Below are positions 1-9,844 of a DNA stretch of 64,000 nt, piece by piece. A program made the translations under genes and the position numbers. How positions within the stretch are numbered: position 1 is the stretch's first letter; each line of letters begins with the position of its first letter. Source of the DNA: Austropuccinia psidii (taxonomy: Eukaryota > Basidiomycota > Pucciniomycetes > Pucciniales > Sphaerophragmiaceae). The notes beneath the pieces are model-generated. The model was not told where the DNA came from. It ran no database searches and saw nothing but the letters and a program-made list of their open reading frames with translations. Where the stretch lies: assembly GCA_023105745.1 (NCBI GenBank), contig JALGQZ010000004.1, forward strand, positions 11,310,451 through 11,374,450, read 5' to 3'.

Positions 1-2039
1 TCTACAACTACTAAAATTGAATCAAAGTTGCTTGACAAGGGCAATTGAGTGATAAAGTCCATTGATAAAGAATTCCAAGGACCAGATGGAATTTGAAGAG
101 GCTTGAGTAATCCAAACTTCTTATGGTGGATGTTCTTGTTTCTTGAACATTGCTGACATGAGGACACATAGTCCTTGATGATTTGATTCATGCCAGCCCA
201 ATAAAAATCCCTCTTGATGAGCTTGAGGGTCTTCTCCTGGCCAGGATGGCCAGCCAATGGTGAATCATGACGCCTTTGAAGAATATCCAATTGAACTTCA
301 TGATTGCTTGGAATAACTACTCTATCTTTGAACAATAACAATTTTGCTTGAGGTTCAAGAGAATAGTCTGGGACTGATTCTCCTCTTGCTAATTTCTTGA
401 GGATCTCCTTATAGTCTTTGTCTTGCCATACTTGTCTTTGGATCTGATCAACTAAATCTGAAAACATTTCAACTTTTATGGAAAAGAATCTTGACTCTTG
501 AATTTCATTTTGCTTGAGAACTTGATGAAAGTTTTGAGGATTCTTGCTGATGAAATCCACCCCCCTCTCTGGGTACACGTCGTCCCGACGTGACAAGGCA
601 TCTGGTAAAGTGGCCAGCCTGCCTGGGCGGTAAGTGATAACAAAGTGAAATTCAGACAAAAATTCAGCCCAACAGGCTTGAGGACGAGTAAGGACTTTAG
701 AGGACATAAAATATTGGAGCGAACAATGGTCTTTCAAGACCTCAAAGGAATCAGAAAGAGAAAGGAGAAAGGCTCTCCAGCGCTTGAGAGCCCAAACTAT
801 GCCAAGGAGTTCCTTGTCATGAATTTCATAGTTGAGTTCAGCTGGTGAGAGCTTGCGACTATCAAATGCAATGGGATGCTTTCCTGAGTCATTCACCTGA
901 CTCAGTACAGCACCCAAGGCATAATCAGAGGCATCAGTCTCTACAATAGTTCGGAGAGAAGGATTAAAGTGAGAGAGGATAGGAGCAGTGGTGAAAGCTT
1001 CTTTGAGTATCTGAAACTGACTAAGAGCTTCCTCATTAAAGATAAAGGGAGAATCTTTTTTGAGGAGGGAAGTGAGAGCAGAGATTTTTTTGGAATAATT
1101 TTTAATGAAACGATGATAAAAGTTGGCAAAGCCAAGAAAAGATTGGAGGGCCTTGATGTTCTTGGGCTGAGGCCAATTGAGTATTTGTTGAACTTTTGAA
1201 GAATCCATCTTGAGGCCATCACTTGAAACAACATAGCCCAAGTATTCCACACTTGAGGCATGGAATACACACTTGGAGGCTTTAGCAAACAAATTATTGT
1301 CTCTCAGTCTTTGGAGAACAGAGGCCACATGTTTAACATGTTCATCCAAAGAGCTAGAGAAGACCATAATATCATCTAAGTACACTACAACAAAAATATC
1401 CAAATAATCTGCAAAGATATCATTCACAAGATTTTGGAATGAAGCTGGAGCATTGGTTAAGCCAAATGGCATAACCAAATACTCATAACTGCCATATTTG
1501 GTTCTAAAGGCAGTTAAATGCTCATCCCCCTCTTTAATTCTCAGGAGATTATAAGCACCACGCAGATCTATCTTGGAGAAGATAGTAGCACCGTTAAAGA
1601 CGGTAAGAAGCTGATTCATTGGAGGAACAGGATACCTGTTCTTCCTGGTGACAGCATTAAGTTTGCAGTAGTCAACACACAAACGAAGACCACAATCCTT
1701 TTTCTTAACAAAAAGGACAGGTGCTCCTGTTGAGGAGGAGCTTGGTCTGATGAAACCTTTCTCTACATTCTCTGAAATGTAGGCCCGCAGTGTTTCTGAC
1801 TCATTCTTTGATAAAGAGTAGATAACACCAACTGGAGGTAGAAGACCCTCCAGTTCGATATGATGATCACAGGCACGGTGTGGAGGAAGTTTCTCTGCTT
1901 TCACTTTGGAGAATACATCCAAATATTGGTGATAAGCAGGAGGGACGACCTTCAACACAGTTTCAATTTCTTCTGGCTCTTCCTCCTCATCCAACTGCTC
2001 CTCCAGGGATGCATGAAAAGATAAGGGAGGAAGGTCCAT
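1..2039 (-). CDS. Pol fragment of element A: reverse transcriptase, RNase H, start of integrase (runs off the window)
   Basis: An open minus-strand frame begins with MDLPPLSF at 2039 and stays open to base 1, so at least 679 codons. It holds a full RT palm ([11 protein letters not shown], then [14 protein letters not shown], then the catalytic [12 protein letters not shown] near 1370). An RNase H region follows ([17 protein letters not shown]), ending at [16 protein letters not shown]. The integrase zinc finger then reads [11 protein letters not shown]...[10 protein letters not shown] (about 150-270), and the first catalytic Asp lies in [11 protein letters not shown] at about 60. It is formed by copy 1 of the tandem triplication joined to the original downstream pol. 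It has lost gag and protease from its frame, so it could only be expressed from an internal start, which I think unlikely. Confidence 0.8.
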   Translation of the reverse strand, partial: MDLPPLSFHASLEEQLDEEEEPEEIETVLKVVPPAYHQYLDVFSKVKAEKLPPHRACDHHIELEGLLPPVGVIYSLSKNESETLRAYISENVEKGFIRPSSSSTGAPVLFVKKKDCGLRLCVDYCKLNAVTRKNRYPVPPMNQLLTVFNGATIFSKIDLRGAYNLLRIKEGDEHLTAFRTKYGSYEYLVMPFGLTNAPASFQNLVNDIFADYLDIFVVVYLDDIMVFSSSLDEHVKHVASVLQRLRDNNLFAKASKCVFHASSVEYLGYVVSSDGLKMDSSKVQQILNWPQPKNIKALQSFLGFANFYHRFIKNYSKKISALTSLLKKDSPFIFNEEALSQFQILKEAFTTAPILSHFNPSLRTIVETDASDYALGAVLSQVNDSGKHPIAFDSRKLSPAELNYEIHDKELLGIVWALKRWRAFLLSLSDSFEVLKDHCSLQYFMSSKVLTRPQACWAEFLSEFHFVITYRPGRLATLPDALSRRDDVYPERGVDFISKNPQNFHQVLKQNEIQESRFFSIKVEMFSDLVDQIQRQVWQDKDYKEILKKLARGESVPDYSLEPQAKLLLFKDRVVIPSNHEVQLDILQRRHDSPLAGHPGQEKTLKLIKRDFYWAGMNQIIKDYVSSCQQCSRNKNIHHKKFGLLKPLQIPSGPWNSLSMDFITQLPLSSNFDSILVVV

Positions 2040-2046
2040 ATCCCCT
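804..2046. repeat. 1243-bp tandem duplication, copy 1
   Basis: First of three head-to-tail 1243-bp units. The unit starts at aaggagttccttg and ends at ggtccatatcccct. On the coding (minus) strand it holds RT and the first part of RNase H. Copies 1 and 2 look identical by eye. The join to unique sequence on the left is at the [10 protein letters not shown] motif of RNase H. Confidence 0.95.
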
Positions 2047-3282
2047 AAGGAGTTCCTTGTCATGAATTTCATAGTTGAGTTCAGCTGGTGAGAGCTTGCG
2101 ACTATCAAATGCAATGGGATGCTTTCCTGAGTCATTCACCTGACTCAGTACAGCACCCAAGGCATAATCAGAGGCATCAGTCTCTACAATAGTTCGGAGA
2201 GAAGGATTAAAGTGAGAGAGGATAGGAGCAGTGGTGAAAGCTTCTTTGAGTATCTGAAACTGACTAAGAGCTTCCTCATTAAAGATAAAGGGAGAATCTT
2301 TTTTGAGGAGGGAAGTGAGAGCAGAGATTTTTTTGGAATAATTTTTAATGAAACGATGATAAAAGTTGGCAAAGCCAAGAAAAGATTGGAGGGCCTTGAT
2401 GTTCTTGGGCTGAGGCCAATTGAGTATTTGTTGAACTTTTGAAGAATCCATCTTGAGGCCATCACTTGAAACAACATAGCCCAAGTATTCCACACTTGAG
2501 GCATGGAATACACACTTGGAGGCTTTAGCAAACAAATTATTGTCTCTCAGTCTTTGGAGAACAGAGGCCACATGTTTAACATGTTCATCCAAAGAGCTAG
2601 AGAAGACCATAATATCATCTAAGTACACTACAACAAAAATATCCAAATAATCTGCAAAGATATCATTCACAAGATTTTGGAATGAAGCTGGAGCATTGGT
2701 TAAGCCAAATGGCATAACCAAATACTCATAACTGCCATATTTGGTTCTAAAGGCAGTTAAATGCTCATCCCCCTCTTTAATTCTCAGGAGATTATAAGCA
2801 CCACGCAGATCTATCTTGGAGAAGATAGTAGCACCGTTAAAGACGGTAAGAAGCTGATTCATTGGAGGAACAGGATACCTGTTCTTCCTGGTGACAGCAT
2901 TAAGTTTGCAGTAGTCAACACACAAACGAAGACCACAATCCTTTTTCTTAACAAAAAGGACAGGTGCTCCTGTTGAGGAGGAGCTTGGTCTGATGAAACC
3001 TTTCTCTACATTCTCTGAAATGTAGGCCCGCAGTGTTTCTGACTCATTCTTTGATAAAGAGTAGATAACACCAACTGGAGGTAGAAGACCCTCCAGTTCG
3101 ATATGATGATCACAGGCACGGTGTGGAGGAAGTTTCTCTGCTTTCACTTTGGAGAATACATCCAAATATTGGTGATAAGCAGGAGGGACGACCTTCAACA
3201 CAGTTTCAATTTCTTCTGGCTCTTCCTCCTCATCCAACTGCTCCTCCAGGGATGCATGAAAAGATAAGGGAGGAAGGTCCAT
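1987..3282 (-). pseudogene. RT / partial RNase H fragment of element A (copy 2)
   Basis: This is copy 2 of the duplicated pol segment. It reads from MDLPPLSF at 3282 through the RT motifs ([36 protein letters not shown]) to the start of RNase H, then loses frame at the junction with copy 1 and stops at 1987. The open frame also extends upstream to 3378, but those residues are out-of-frame sequence from the neighbouring copy. It has no independent function that I can see. Confidence 0.8.
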
Positions 3283-3289
3283 ATCCCCT
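2047..3289. repeat. 1243-bp tandem duplication, copy 2
   Basis: Second unit, in direct orientation, starting exactly 1243 bases after copy 1. Because 1243 is not a multiple of three, each junction puts the RNase H frame out of register; reading through gives a short nonsense tail ([11 protein letters not shown]) and a stop. Confidence 0.95.
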
Positions 3290-4615
3290 AAGGAGTTCCT
3301 TGTCATGAATTTCATAGTTGAGTTCAGCTGGTGAGAGCTTGCGACTATCAAATGCAATGGGATGCTTTCCTGAGTCATTCACCTGACTCAGTACAGCACC
3401 CAAGGCATAATCAGAGGCATCAGTCTCTACAATAGTTCGGAGAGAAGGATTAAAGTGAGAGAGGATAGGAGCAGTGGTGAAAGCTTCTTTGAGTATCTGA
3501 AACTGACTAAGAGCTTCCTCATTAAAGATAAAGGGAGAATCTTTTTTGAGGAGGGAAGTGAGAGCAGAGATTTTTTTGGAATAATTTTTAATGAAACGAT
3601 GATAAAAGTTGGCAAAGCCAAGAAAAGATTGGAGGGCCTTGATGTTCTTGGGCTGAGGCCAATTGAGTATTTGTTGAACTTTTGAAGAATCCATCTTGAG
3701 GCCATCACTTGAAACAACATAGCCCAAGTATTCCACACTTGAGGCATGGAATACACACTTGGAGGCTTTAGCAAACAAATTATTGTCTCTCAGTCTTTGG
3801 AGAACAGAGGCCACATGTTTAACATGTTCATCCAAAGAGCTAGAGAAGACCATAATATCATCTAAGTACACTACAACAAAAATATCCAAATAATCTGCAA
3901 AGATATCATTCACAAGATTTTGGAATGAAGCTGGAGCATTGGTTAAGCCAAATGGCATAACCAAATACTCATAACTGCCATATTTGGTTCTAAAGGCAGT
4001 TAAATGCTCATCCCCCTCTTTAATTCTCAGGAGATTATAAGCACCACGCAGATCTATCTTGGAGAAGATAGTAGCACCGTTAAAGACGGTAAGAAGCTGA
4101 TTCATTGGAGGAACAGGATACCTGTTCTTCCTGGTGACAGCATTAAGTTTGCAGTAGTCAACACACAAACGAAGACCACAATCCTTTTTCTTAACAAAAA
4201 GGACAGGTGCTCCTGTTGAGGAGGAGCTTGGTCTGATGAAACCTTTCTCTACATTCTCTGAAATGTAGGCCCGCAGTGTTTCTGACTCATTCTTTGATAA
4301 AGAGTAGATAACACCAACTGGAGGTAGAAGACCCTCCAGTTCGATATGATGATCACAGGCACGGTGTGGAGGAAGTTTCTCTGCTTTCACTTTGGGGAAT
4401 ACATCCAAATATTTGTGATAAACAGGAGGGACTACCTTCAGCACAGTTTCAATCTCTTCTGGCTCTTCCTCCTCATCCCACTGCTCCTCCAGGGAGGCAT
4501 GAAAAGATAAAGGAGGAAGGTCCATATCCCCTTGAAAGAGATGAAGTGGTGATATAGCAACATCTTCTCCAACATCTTTTATCTCTTTGAATACTTCATC
4601 TCTTAATGGAAGTAA
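3230..4615 (-). pseudogene. RT / partial RNase H fragment of element A (copy 3)
   Basis: This is the pol copy still next to protease. The frame is the same as that of the protease segment but is cut off from it by two adjacent stop codons (TAG then TAA, 4616-4621). After the stops the reading is [18 protein letters not shown], then MDLPPLSF at 4525, acidic residues ([14 protein letters not shown]), and the RT core with YLDDI. It loses frame at the junction with copy 2 after KELL and ends at 3230. Substitutions in its first 45 codons distinguish it from the other two copies. Confidence 0.8.
3290..4532. repeat. 1243-bp tandem duplication, copy 3 (with a divergent block)
   Basis: Third unit, next to the protease side. 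Most of it matches copies 1 and 2, but about nine substitutions fall within 4396-4512, a stretch of about 115 bases. They change, for example, [11 protein letters not shown] in copies 1 and 2 to [11 protein letters not shown] here. Confidence 0.93.
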
Positions 4616-4618
4616 TTA

Positions 4619-5202
4619 CTAAGAGGGATTGATGGAAGGGATATGGACAGAAGAAGGAAGGGAAGTTGTCTTAAGTTCACCAGCCAGAGCAACACTGTTG
4701 ACAGCAGTGGATAAGTCATGACTAGTAGAAGAAATAATACCACTAGAATCCTTATGACTAGAATCATAGGTGATCAATCCATTTTTCCAATCAATAATGG
4801 GATTAAAATGGTAAAGAAAATCATAGCCCAATATTAGGTCTTCTCCCTTGGGTGAATCTATGATAAAGAAATCCCATTCAAAGCTTGGGAAGGAAGGTAA
4901 ATCAACAACCCACTTGGTATAATGGGTGATGAACAGGGAAGTGGATTCATTAGAATCCAGAATGAAAAGAGGAATCTTTTCAGGGAGCTCTGACATGGTC
5001 AATGAGTACTTGAGAACAAAATTCTTTGCAATAAAGGAGTTTGTAGCACCAGAATCAATGAGAATACTATAAAAAATATCAGAGATTGAAGAAAAAATAA
5101 GAAATTTTAAAGATTTCTTGACACTAGTATTCAGAGTGCACAATTGTGCTCTTGAAGGAAATAAGTGAGAACCATTGAACACATCATGATTCCCACTCAG
5201 GC
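4619..5202 (-). pseudogene. Aspartic protease segment of element A (-1 frame relative to Gag)
   Basis: An open frame of about 190 codons that overlaps the end of gag by a few bases and lies in the -1 frame relative to it. The retropepsin active site is DSGATNSF (in SILIDSGATNSFIAKN), followed by the typical hydrophobic strand ILGYDFLYHFNPIIDW. It is expected to be made only as a Gag-Pol fusion after a -1 shift at 5203-5209. It ends in TAG (4619-4621) followed directly by TAA, so readthrough into RT is not expected in this copy; I treat both stops as decay. Confidence 0.8.
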
Positions 5203-6555
5203 TTTTCCCTGCTTGCTAGGGAAGCCTTTTGATGACCCTTGCCTATTTTCAGGCCTCTTGAAGCATTTTTCAAATGGGTGTTTACCACCACAATAATTGC
5301 ACAAGCCTTCTTTAATCCTCCTCTCCTTTTCAGAACCAATTAATTTGTTGTCCTTATTGAGGAGAGCAGCATGAGGCTTGTCTTTGGACACTTGAAAATT
5401 CTTCCCCTTCCTATTCTTCTTATGATAAGGCTTCTTTGATGATGAACTTTGAGGAGGCTTGGAGGAGTTGGATTCACTGATTGGAGGCTTCTTCTCTTGA
5501 TGACTGCCCTTTTCCTTCTGCCTCTCATGGTACCTGGTATCTAATTCCAAGGTGATATCCATGAGTTCTTGAAGGCTTTCAAAAGTTCCAGGGTGAGAAG
5601 CCAATTGGTCCAACAATCTTGATGCCAAGCCTCTTCTATACACATGAATATAGGCCCTTTCCCCCCAGTCTCCAATTCTTGACATTAAACTTCTGAAATC
5701 AGCTATGTACAAGGAAACTTGACCACTTTCCCTCATCCTCAAATTGTCCAACTCTTGTTCAGCTTTTCTGACTTCATTGGGATCACCAAACAGAGTGAAT
5801 AACTGGGTTTCAAACAACTGCCAGTTATTGAGGAGATAAGATGGGTCTTCATTGGAGATATTTGAGAGGTAAGGTTCAATCCATTTGCCAGCTCTACCAG
5901 TAAGAAAAGAAGTTGAGTAAAGCACCTTCTTCCTGTCAGAGAAGAAGTTTGCTGGGTCATTATGAAAAATTAATTGACAGGATTGAATGAATCCTCTCAA
6001 TTTATGAGCTTTAGTACCATCAAAAGAATCAGGTGCCTTCATTGATGGAGTCTTGAATGCAGGGACTTTTGAAGTGTCCCTTGGGGCAACTGCTTGAGTG
6101 AGTTGTCCCATAAACTGAGTCATTTGCTCCATCATCTTGAGGAAATTTGGTTCAGCTTGAGAGACAGAAGGTTGATTAGCAAGGGCTAGATTTGGAGCCT
6201 CAGGAGCTTCAGGAGCACCTGCCAAGGCAGCTGCCACTTCAGTCTCCTCAGATTCTTCCTCTTCCACAGACTCCTCCCCCTCCTCATCTTCAGCTTCCCC
6301 CAATCTACTTCTAGGCCCTTGAGAAACACCAGGATAACCACCCAATAGTCCAGAGAATGATCTTGATCTTCTAGACTTCACACCTCCTCTTCTGGAGGGT
6401 GCTGCTCCTTCCATTGGTGGTCCTCTGTCCAAATTTGCACTCAGTTGATGAACTGATGGTGTGCGGTCAAGAGGAACCCTTGGTGTAGGAGTGAGAACAG
6501 CTTGATGTCTCTGAGATCTTGTATTCTTGGCTGGTGGGCTATGCTGAACTGGCAT
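5197..6555 (-). CDS. gag: Gag of element A
   Basis: A 452-residue structural polyprotein, complete from ATG to TGA. The N-terminal 75 residues are basic and Ser/Pro/Arg-rich. They are followed by a strongly acidic stretch (EDEEGEESVEEEESEETE) and an Ala-rich linker. The capsid-like Retrotrans_gag region covers about residues 175-340 (KAPDSFDGTKAHKLRGFI, LTGRAGKWIEPYL, FTLFGDP, YIADFRSLMSRIGDWGERA). A Lys/Ser-rich basic tail carries one zinc knuckle, CNYCGGKHPFEKC, which is CX2CX3HX4C, one residue shorter than the usual CX2CX4HX4C. Gag should form the virus-like particle and bind the element RNA. It looks intact although pol is broken, so it could still be made. Confidence 0.88.
   Translation of the reverse strand: MPVQHSPPAKNTRSQRHQAVLTPTPRVPLDRTPSVHQLSANLDRGPPMEGAAPSRRGGVKSRRSRSFSGLLGGYPGVSQGPRSRLGEAEDEEGEESVEEEESEETEVAAALAGAPEAPEAPNLALANQPSVSQAEPNFLKMMEQMTQFMGQLTQAVAPRDTSKVPAFKTPSMKAPDSFDGTKAHKLRGFIQSCQLIFHNDPANFFSDRKKVLYSTSFLTGRAGKWIEPYLSNISNEDPSYLLNNWQLFETQLFTLFGDPNEVRKAEQELDNLRMRESGQVSLYIADFRSLMSRIGDWGERAYIHVYRRGLASRLLDQLASHPGTFESLQELMDITLELDTRYHERQKEKGSHQEKKPPISESNSSKPPQSSSSKKPYHKKNRKGKNFQVSKDKPHAALLNKDNKLIGSEKERRIKEGLCNYCGGKHPFEKCFKRPENRQGSSKGFPSKQGKA
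5203..5209 (-). promoter_or_regulatory. Candidate -1 ribosomal frameshift site G GGA AAA
   Basis: On the coding strand the end of gag reads CAG GGA AAA GCC TGA. The heptamer GGGAAAA fits the X XXY YYZ slippery rule in the gag frame. Slipping back one base enters the protease frame (AGC CTG AGT GGG AAT), which is open from there through the active site. The gag stop (5197-5199) is one codon downstream of the heptamer. I did not establish a downstream pseudoknot. Confidence 0.6.
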
Positions 6556-6639
6556 TATGAAAGAAGAATGAATAAAAACTTGATGATACTTTGAATAAAT
6601 TGAGGCTTGACCAAATCAAATTAAATGAGAATCTTGATG

Positions 6640-7080
6640 ATCTTGAAGAATCAATAAACAGTCTTGAAGTGAATCAATATGAATAAATCTTGAAGAGTGA
6701 AGATGACAAAGTCAAATTCTTATGAATAATCAATTTCAATCAATAAGTCAAATCCAGTCAATCAAAATCAAATCAATTAAGTCTTGAGGAATTCAATCAA
6801 TATCTTCAAAAATCAATTCAATTTTCTTGAGGAATCAAATTCAAATCAATCAATTAAATCAAATCTTGAGGATAAATCAGGTATCTTGAAGAATCAAATG
6901 AAGTCAATCAAATCAAATCAAATCAATCAAAGTCAATTCAAAATCTTGAGGTGAAATCAATGTCTTGAAGAATCAATCAATAATCTTGAGAAATTTCAAA
7001 ATCCAAATCACTGAATACCCCAAATCAATAAATCCCTGAATGATGAATCAATTAACCCAAATAATTCCAATCAAATAACC
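6640..7080. repeat. Low-complexity leader repeat (aatcaa / cttgaagaatcaa units)
   Basis: Irregular short units of aatcaa, aatcaaatc and tcttgaggaatcaa fill most of the leader between the LTR and gag of element A (untranslated region 6556-7338). On the RNA strand this is a long T/G-biased tract. I see no coding potential. Confidence 0.6.
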
Positions 7081-7323
7081 TGATAAAAACCTGAATTCAG
7101 ACAAAAGAGAAATGAGAATGATAAAAAATAAAGTGAAATGGTAAGCAGAATTTTTTGAAATGAGAAAGAGAATCAATTTTGATTTGAATAAAATGAATGA
7201 GATGAAAATTGATAAGAGAGAAAAATCATAAAAATCATAAAAAATATCATAAAATCATGAAAAAATCATAATTGAAGAATGAGATAAATGAATAAAATGA
7301 ATGAAAAGAAAGAAGCAATTATG

Positions 7324-7337
7324 AGTTAATTAAAATA
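7324..7337 (-). other. Candidate self-primer binding site of element A
   Basis: On the element strand the 14 bases TATTTTAATTAACT lie one base inside the LTR end. They are a perfect complement of the LTR segment at 7696-7709, and no TGG-type tRNA primer site is present at this position. This matches the geometry of Tf1/sushi self-priming, in which the 5' end of the RNA folds back onto the primer site. Confidence 0.55.
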
Positions 7338-7707
7338 ATGTCACAGGGGCTCTTCTAAAATGAAGAGGGCCTGGCACTCAATGAACAGACTTACTTATGG
7401 AGGGCTCAGAAGAAATACTCAAATGATAAGAGTAATGGAGTAAGAGGATAAATTCCTAGTCATAAAATAATAAGCATAAAAGATAAGAGAGACAAAACAA
7501 AAGCAATAATAAAGAGCTAACCACAAATAATCCTGAGTCACTGTTTCAACCTGTTCAGAAAAGAGAAAAGGATTAATAAAGGATATGGCCACCAGGACTC
7601 TACTGAACAGGTGAGGTAAGGCAAAGACTAACTTAATAAGTAATAAAATAATATTCCAAAAGTGAGAATAAAATAATATTAAATAATAAATCAACTATTT
7701 TAATTAA

Positions 7708-7726
7708 CTGGGGGCAAAACCCCCAG
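7708..7726 (-). other. Perfect 7-bp hairpin next to the primer segment in the LTR of element A
   Basis: CTGGGGG and CCCCCAG flank a 5-base loop. The hairpin abuts and overlaps by two bases the sequence complementary to the primer site. It would sit at or just before the RNA 5' end if transcription starts about 30-40 bases after the TATA-like sequence. Confidence 0.6.
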
Positions 7727-7828
7727 GTGGGTGAAGAGGGGCTGGTATATGTGAGAAATACCAGCCTTGGAGTTTGAGTGCTGAGATCCTTGTCTGTATG
7801 CTGGAAGAAGTTGGATGTGGGATTGAAT

Positions 7829-7970
7829 CCTGTATTGGTGAATCCAATACAGGTTATACAGTCAATACAGGTATTTGCGCCTGTATTGATTACAGGACTG
7901 TATTTGGTGAATCCTGTATTTGGGTCTTGCCTGTATGAAACTGTATTGAGGTCTGGAACTGTATTTGGAG
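7829..7970. promoter_or_regulatory. Array of nine CTGTATT motifs, two forming perfect hairpins, in the LTR of element A
   Basis: CTGTAT(T) occurs at about 7829, 7844 (reverse), 7862 (reverse), 7880, 7898, 7913, 7930, 7940 and 7958. CCTGTATTGG at 7829 pairs with CCAATACAGG at 7844 (5-base loop). TCAATACAGG at 7862 pairs with CCTGTATTGA at 7880 (8-base loop). The array lies upstream of the TATA-like sequence on the element strand, where U3 enhancers are usually found. Confidence 0.55.
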
Positions 7971-8104
7971 ACTGTTGAATGAAACCCCCTTGCTGATTGG
8001 GTTTTGAGGGGTATCAATGAAGTAATGATTGTAGAATATGATTGGTAATGCCCCTGCCTCCTTGGCTGTGACATGGGCCCAATGAGGGTGCCACATAAAT
8101 GCAG

Positions 8105-8128
8105 AAGCATATATATATATATATGCTT
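8105..8128. repeat. Perfect 24-bp (AT)n palindrome
   Basis: The sequence starts aagcat, continues as alternating AT and ends atgctt; it is a perfect inverted repeat with no spacer, just outside the LTR of element A. Confidence 0.8.
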
Positions 8129-8700
8129 AGAATGAGCGAGCCACTCACACCAACGCTTTCCCACAAGTTCCTTTTTTTGTGAATGGCATGCTTTCAGTGG
8201 AAAATGAAATCAAACCAAATGATTACTGAATTATTAATATCACCTAAATTTGATTTCAGTCAATTAATATTTTTTAATTGAAGCTAAAAATGAAAGATCA
8301 CACCTGACCTTCACGAATTAGTGCATCATTCAATTTGATATATTGATGTTCCCATTCAATCACTTTCCAATCCAACAATGTGGAATATCGCACGCACGCC
8401 CGAATGCAATATGCCCCCTGCTGCCGATCCCTAATTATCCTAGTCCTCTTGAAACAAACAGGGCCATTTGGCCTATTATGGGCTGGCGGGAAGTGATAAA
8501 ACCCTCTTCTCGCAATGCCCCCGCGTGTGCTAATAGCAGGCACAGCTGCCTGACTCAGTTTGTGTCTTGTCGGAGTATTCTCAATGGTGTACGGAGGCAT
8601 GCCTACATACAATTATTATTGGTATTCATACTGTGGCATCCAGGCAGTAGTAGGATAGGTATTCACAATTAATAAATTCATAAATGAGTTTGCAAAATTA
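8129..8700. other. Intergenic stretch with a more GC-rich island (about 8370-8640)
   Basis: The island stands out from its A+T-rich surroundings and is open on both strands for about 100 codons (8298-8612 minus, 8343-8672 plus). Neither reading resembles a family I know and each is the shadow of the other. It could be the 3' flank of the gene at 8703-9777, a remnant of host sequence or a lost exon. I do not call a gene here. Confidence 0.4.
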
Positions 8701-8702
8701 AA

Positions 8703-9777
8703 TTACAACCTATCTGGTACAAAGCTAATATAAAATGGGTCAATCCTGGTTGTAAGTCTAGCTGACCTGGGTACAGTCAATGTGACCTCATCACTTGAAC
8801 CAAGACCGTGCTTTGCCACCCAGGCATCACCGAAGTCCAATACCAAGCATCTTGCAAATTCAAATCTAAGAGGTACAGTGGGGTTAAAAGACTCTGATGA
8901 GAAGAAACCTTTATTCAGTAAGTTACATTTATACTTATTAGTATGTAGCCACACCGGCTCCACTAGATTTTTACCCTCTGAAGGTTTTTCGGAAATGTCA
9001 ATGAGTGATAAAGCCCCTTTAACTGAGCTTGTTCTCCAGTAATCAGAGCATACCATCAAACCACGAATCCCCACTGCACAGAAAGCTGCTAATATACCAT
9101 AGAAAATTTGATTTATTCTGAGATTATTGTGACACATCAAAAGATCTTTGATGGCCTCATTTTTTTTTGAGCTTGTGAGTTTGCCTTTGATGCCATTGAC
9201 TTTCACCTTTGTATGTGCACGTATCATGTTGTACGCAATCATCAAATGGATAACTTTATCCATTAGATCCTCCAGGTTCTTGTGCGGCTTTGTTGATATC
9301 TCATTGTCAGCCCCGCCACGTTCAATGCTAAGTTGTGTTGCACGTTGCTTTGATTTACTCAAGCAGGAGGCAAGGTATTCAACTGCTCCCCGTTCGAGTC
9401 CAAGAGAATTGGTCAAATTTAATGTTGGTGCCACATATGGTTTGGGTGCAATCACATTGTATGAGACTAAAATAATGGATTCAAACATAACATTTTCCCA
9501 AAAATGTTTAACTGGATTGGCGGGGTAAAGAAGGCTCTGAACCATTTTGAAGAAGGAGTGTTCAGATTTTGGGAGATTATCTGGAGGTTTAGCTAATTCC
9601 TTCATCAATTTGAGATTACAAATGTTGTTATCAAAAAACGCTTCTGTTTCTGTTGGCTTAAAAAAATCTAACCCTGTATATTGCAATTTATATCACCAGT
9701 CAACAGCCAATAATCACGTTTCATGCACAAAGATAAAACTCACCTGCCATCTCAATGTCCTCAAGCCAGGACAACAT
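8703..9777 (-). CDS. Unrecognised protein, two exons
   Basis: The long exon (8703-9673) is open for over 320 codons. Its start region is joined by a canonical 70-nt intron (9674-9743; GTGAGT to ATACAG on the minus strand) to a short upstream exon that reads in frame (MLSWLEDIEMAG, then LDFFKPTETEAFF). Using the ATG at 9777 gives 334 residues, ending at TAA (8703-8705). The same frame continues upstream for some 28 codons beyond that ATG without a stop (for example HTILPIGIKVISNQELK), so the true start may be further up or in another exon. I recognise no domain. There is one hydrophobic stretch (FYGILAAFCAVGIRGLMV, possible membrane segment) and no clear signal peptide. It is the only candidate here that does not look like a transposon gene. 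Neighbours are the LTR of element A downstream and a relic gag upstream. Confidence 0.5.
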
Positions 9778-9844
9778 TTTAAGCTCTTGGTTACTGATCA
9801 CCTTAATACCAATGGGAAGGATTGTATGAGCATCCTTTGTTGGT

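Larger units (their letters stand above)
1..8073 (-). mobile_element. Element A: Ty3/Gypsy (chromovirus-like) retrotransposon, 3' end outside window
   Basis: On the minus strand the order is 5' LTR (7339-8073), leader (6556-7338), gag (5197-6555), protease, RT and RNase H (804-5202, with a tandem triplication) and integrase, which runs off the left edge of the window. The protease-RT-RNase H-integrase order is that of Ty3/Gypsy elements. The LTR ends are perfect 8-base inverted repeats, TGTCACAG and CTGTGACA. The right flank after the LTR is tgggc, so a tgggc duplication is expected beyond the left edge. The copy is not functional as it stands: two stop codons separate protease from RT, and the 1243-bp tandem copies put pol out of frame. 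Confidence 0.9.
7339..8073 (-). repeat. 5' LTR of element A (735 bp)
   Basis: It runs from TGTCACAG to CTGTGACA on either strand, a perfect 8-base terminal inverted repeat. On the element strand it holds, in order, an array of CCAATACAG-like motifs (7829-7970 on the plus strand), a TATA-like CATATACC (about 7745-7752), a G/C hairpin (7708-7726) and the self-primer complement (7696-7709). The 3' LTR lies outside the window, so divergence cannot be measured. Confidence 0.82.

Noticed and set aside
4616..4621. TAG between protease and RT of element A as a programmed readthrough stop
   Set aside because: It is followed at once by TAA in the same frame, which readthrough would not pass; nonsense decay is simpler.
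7419..7694. Hydrophobic open frame of 91 codons in the LTR of element A
   Set aside because: It lies wholly in the LTR downstream of the promoter, is rich in A+T codons and has no supporting context.
8298..8672. Overlapping open frames of about 105 codons on both strands
   Set aside because: They mirror each other in a GC-richer patch and neither shows a recognisable domain; listed only as an intergenic island.
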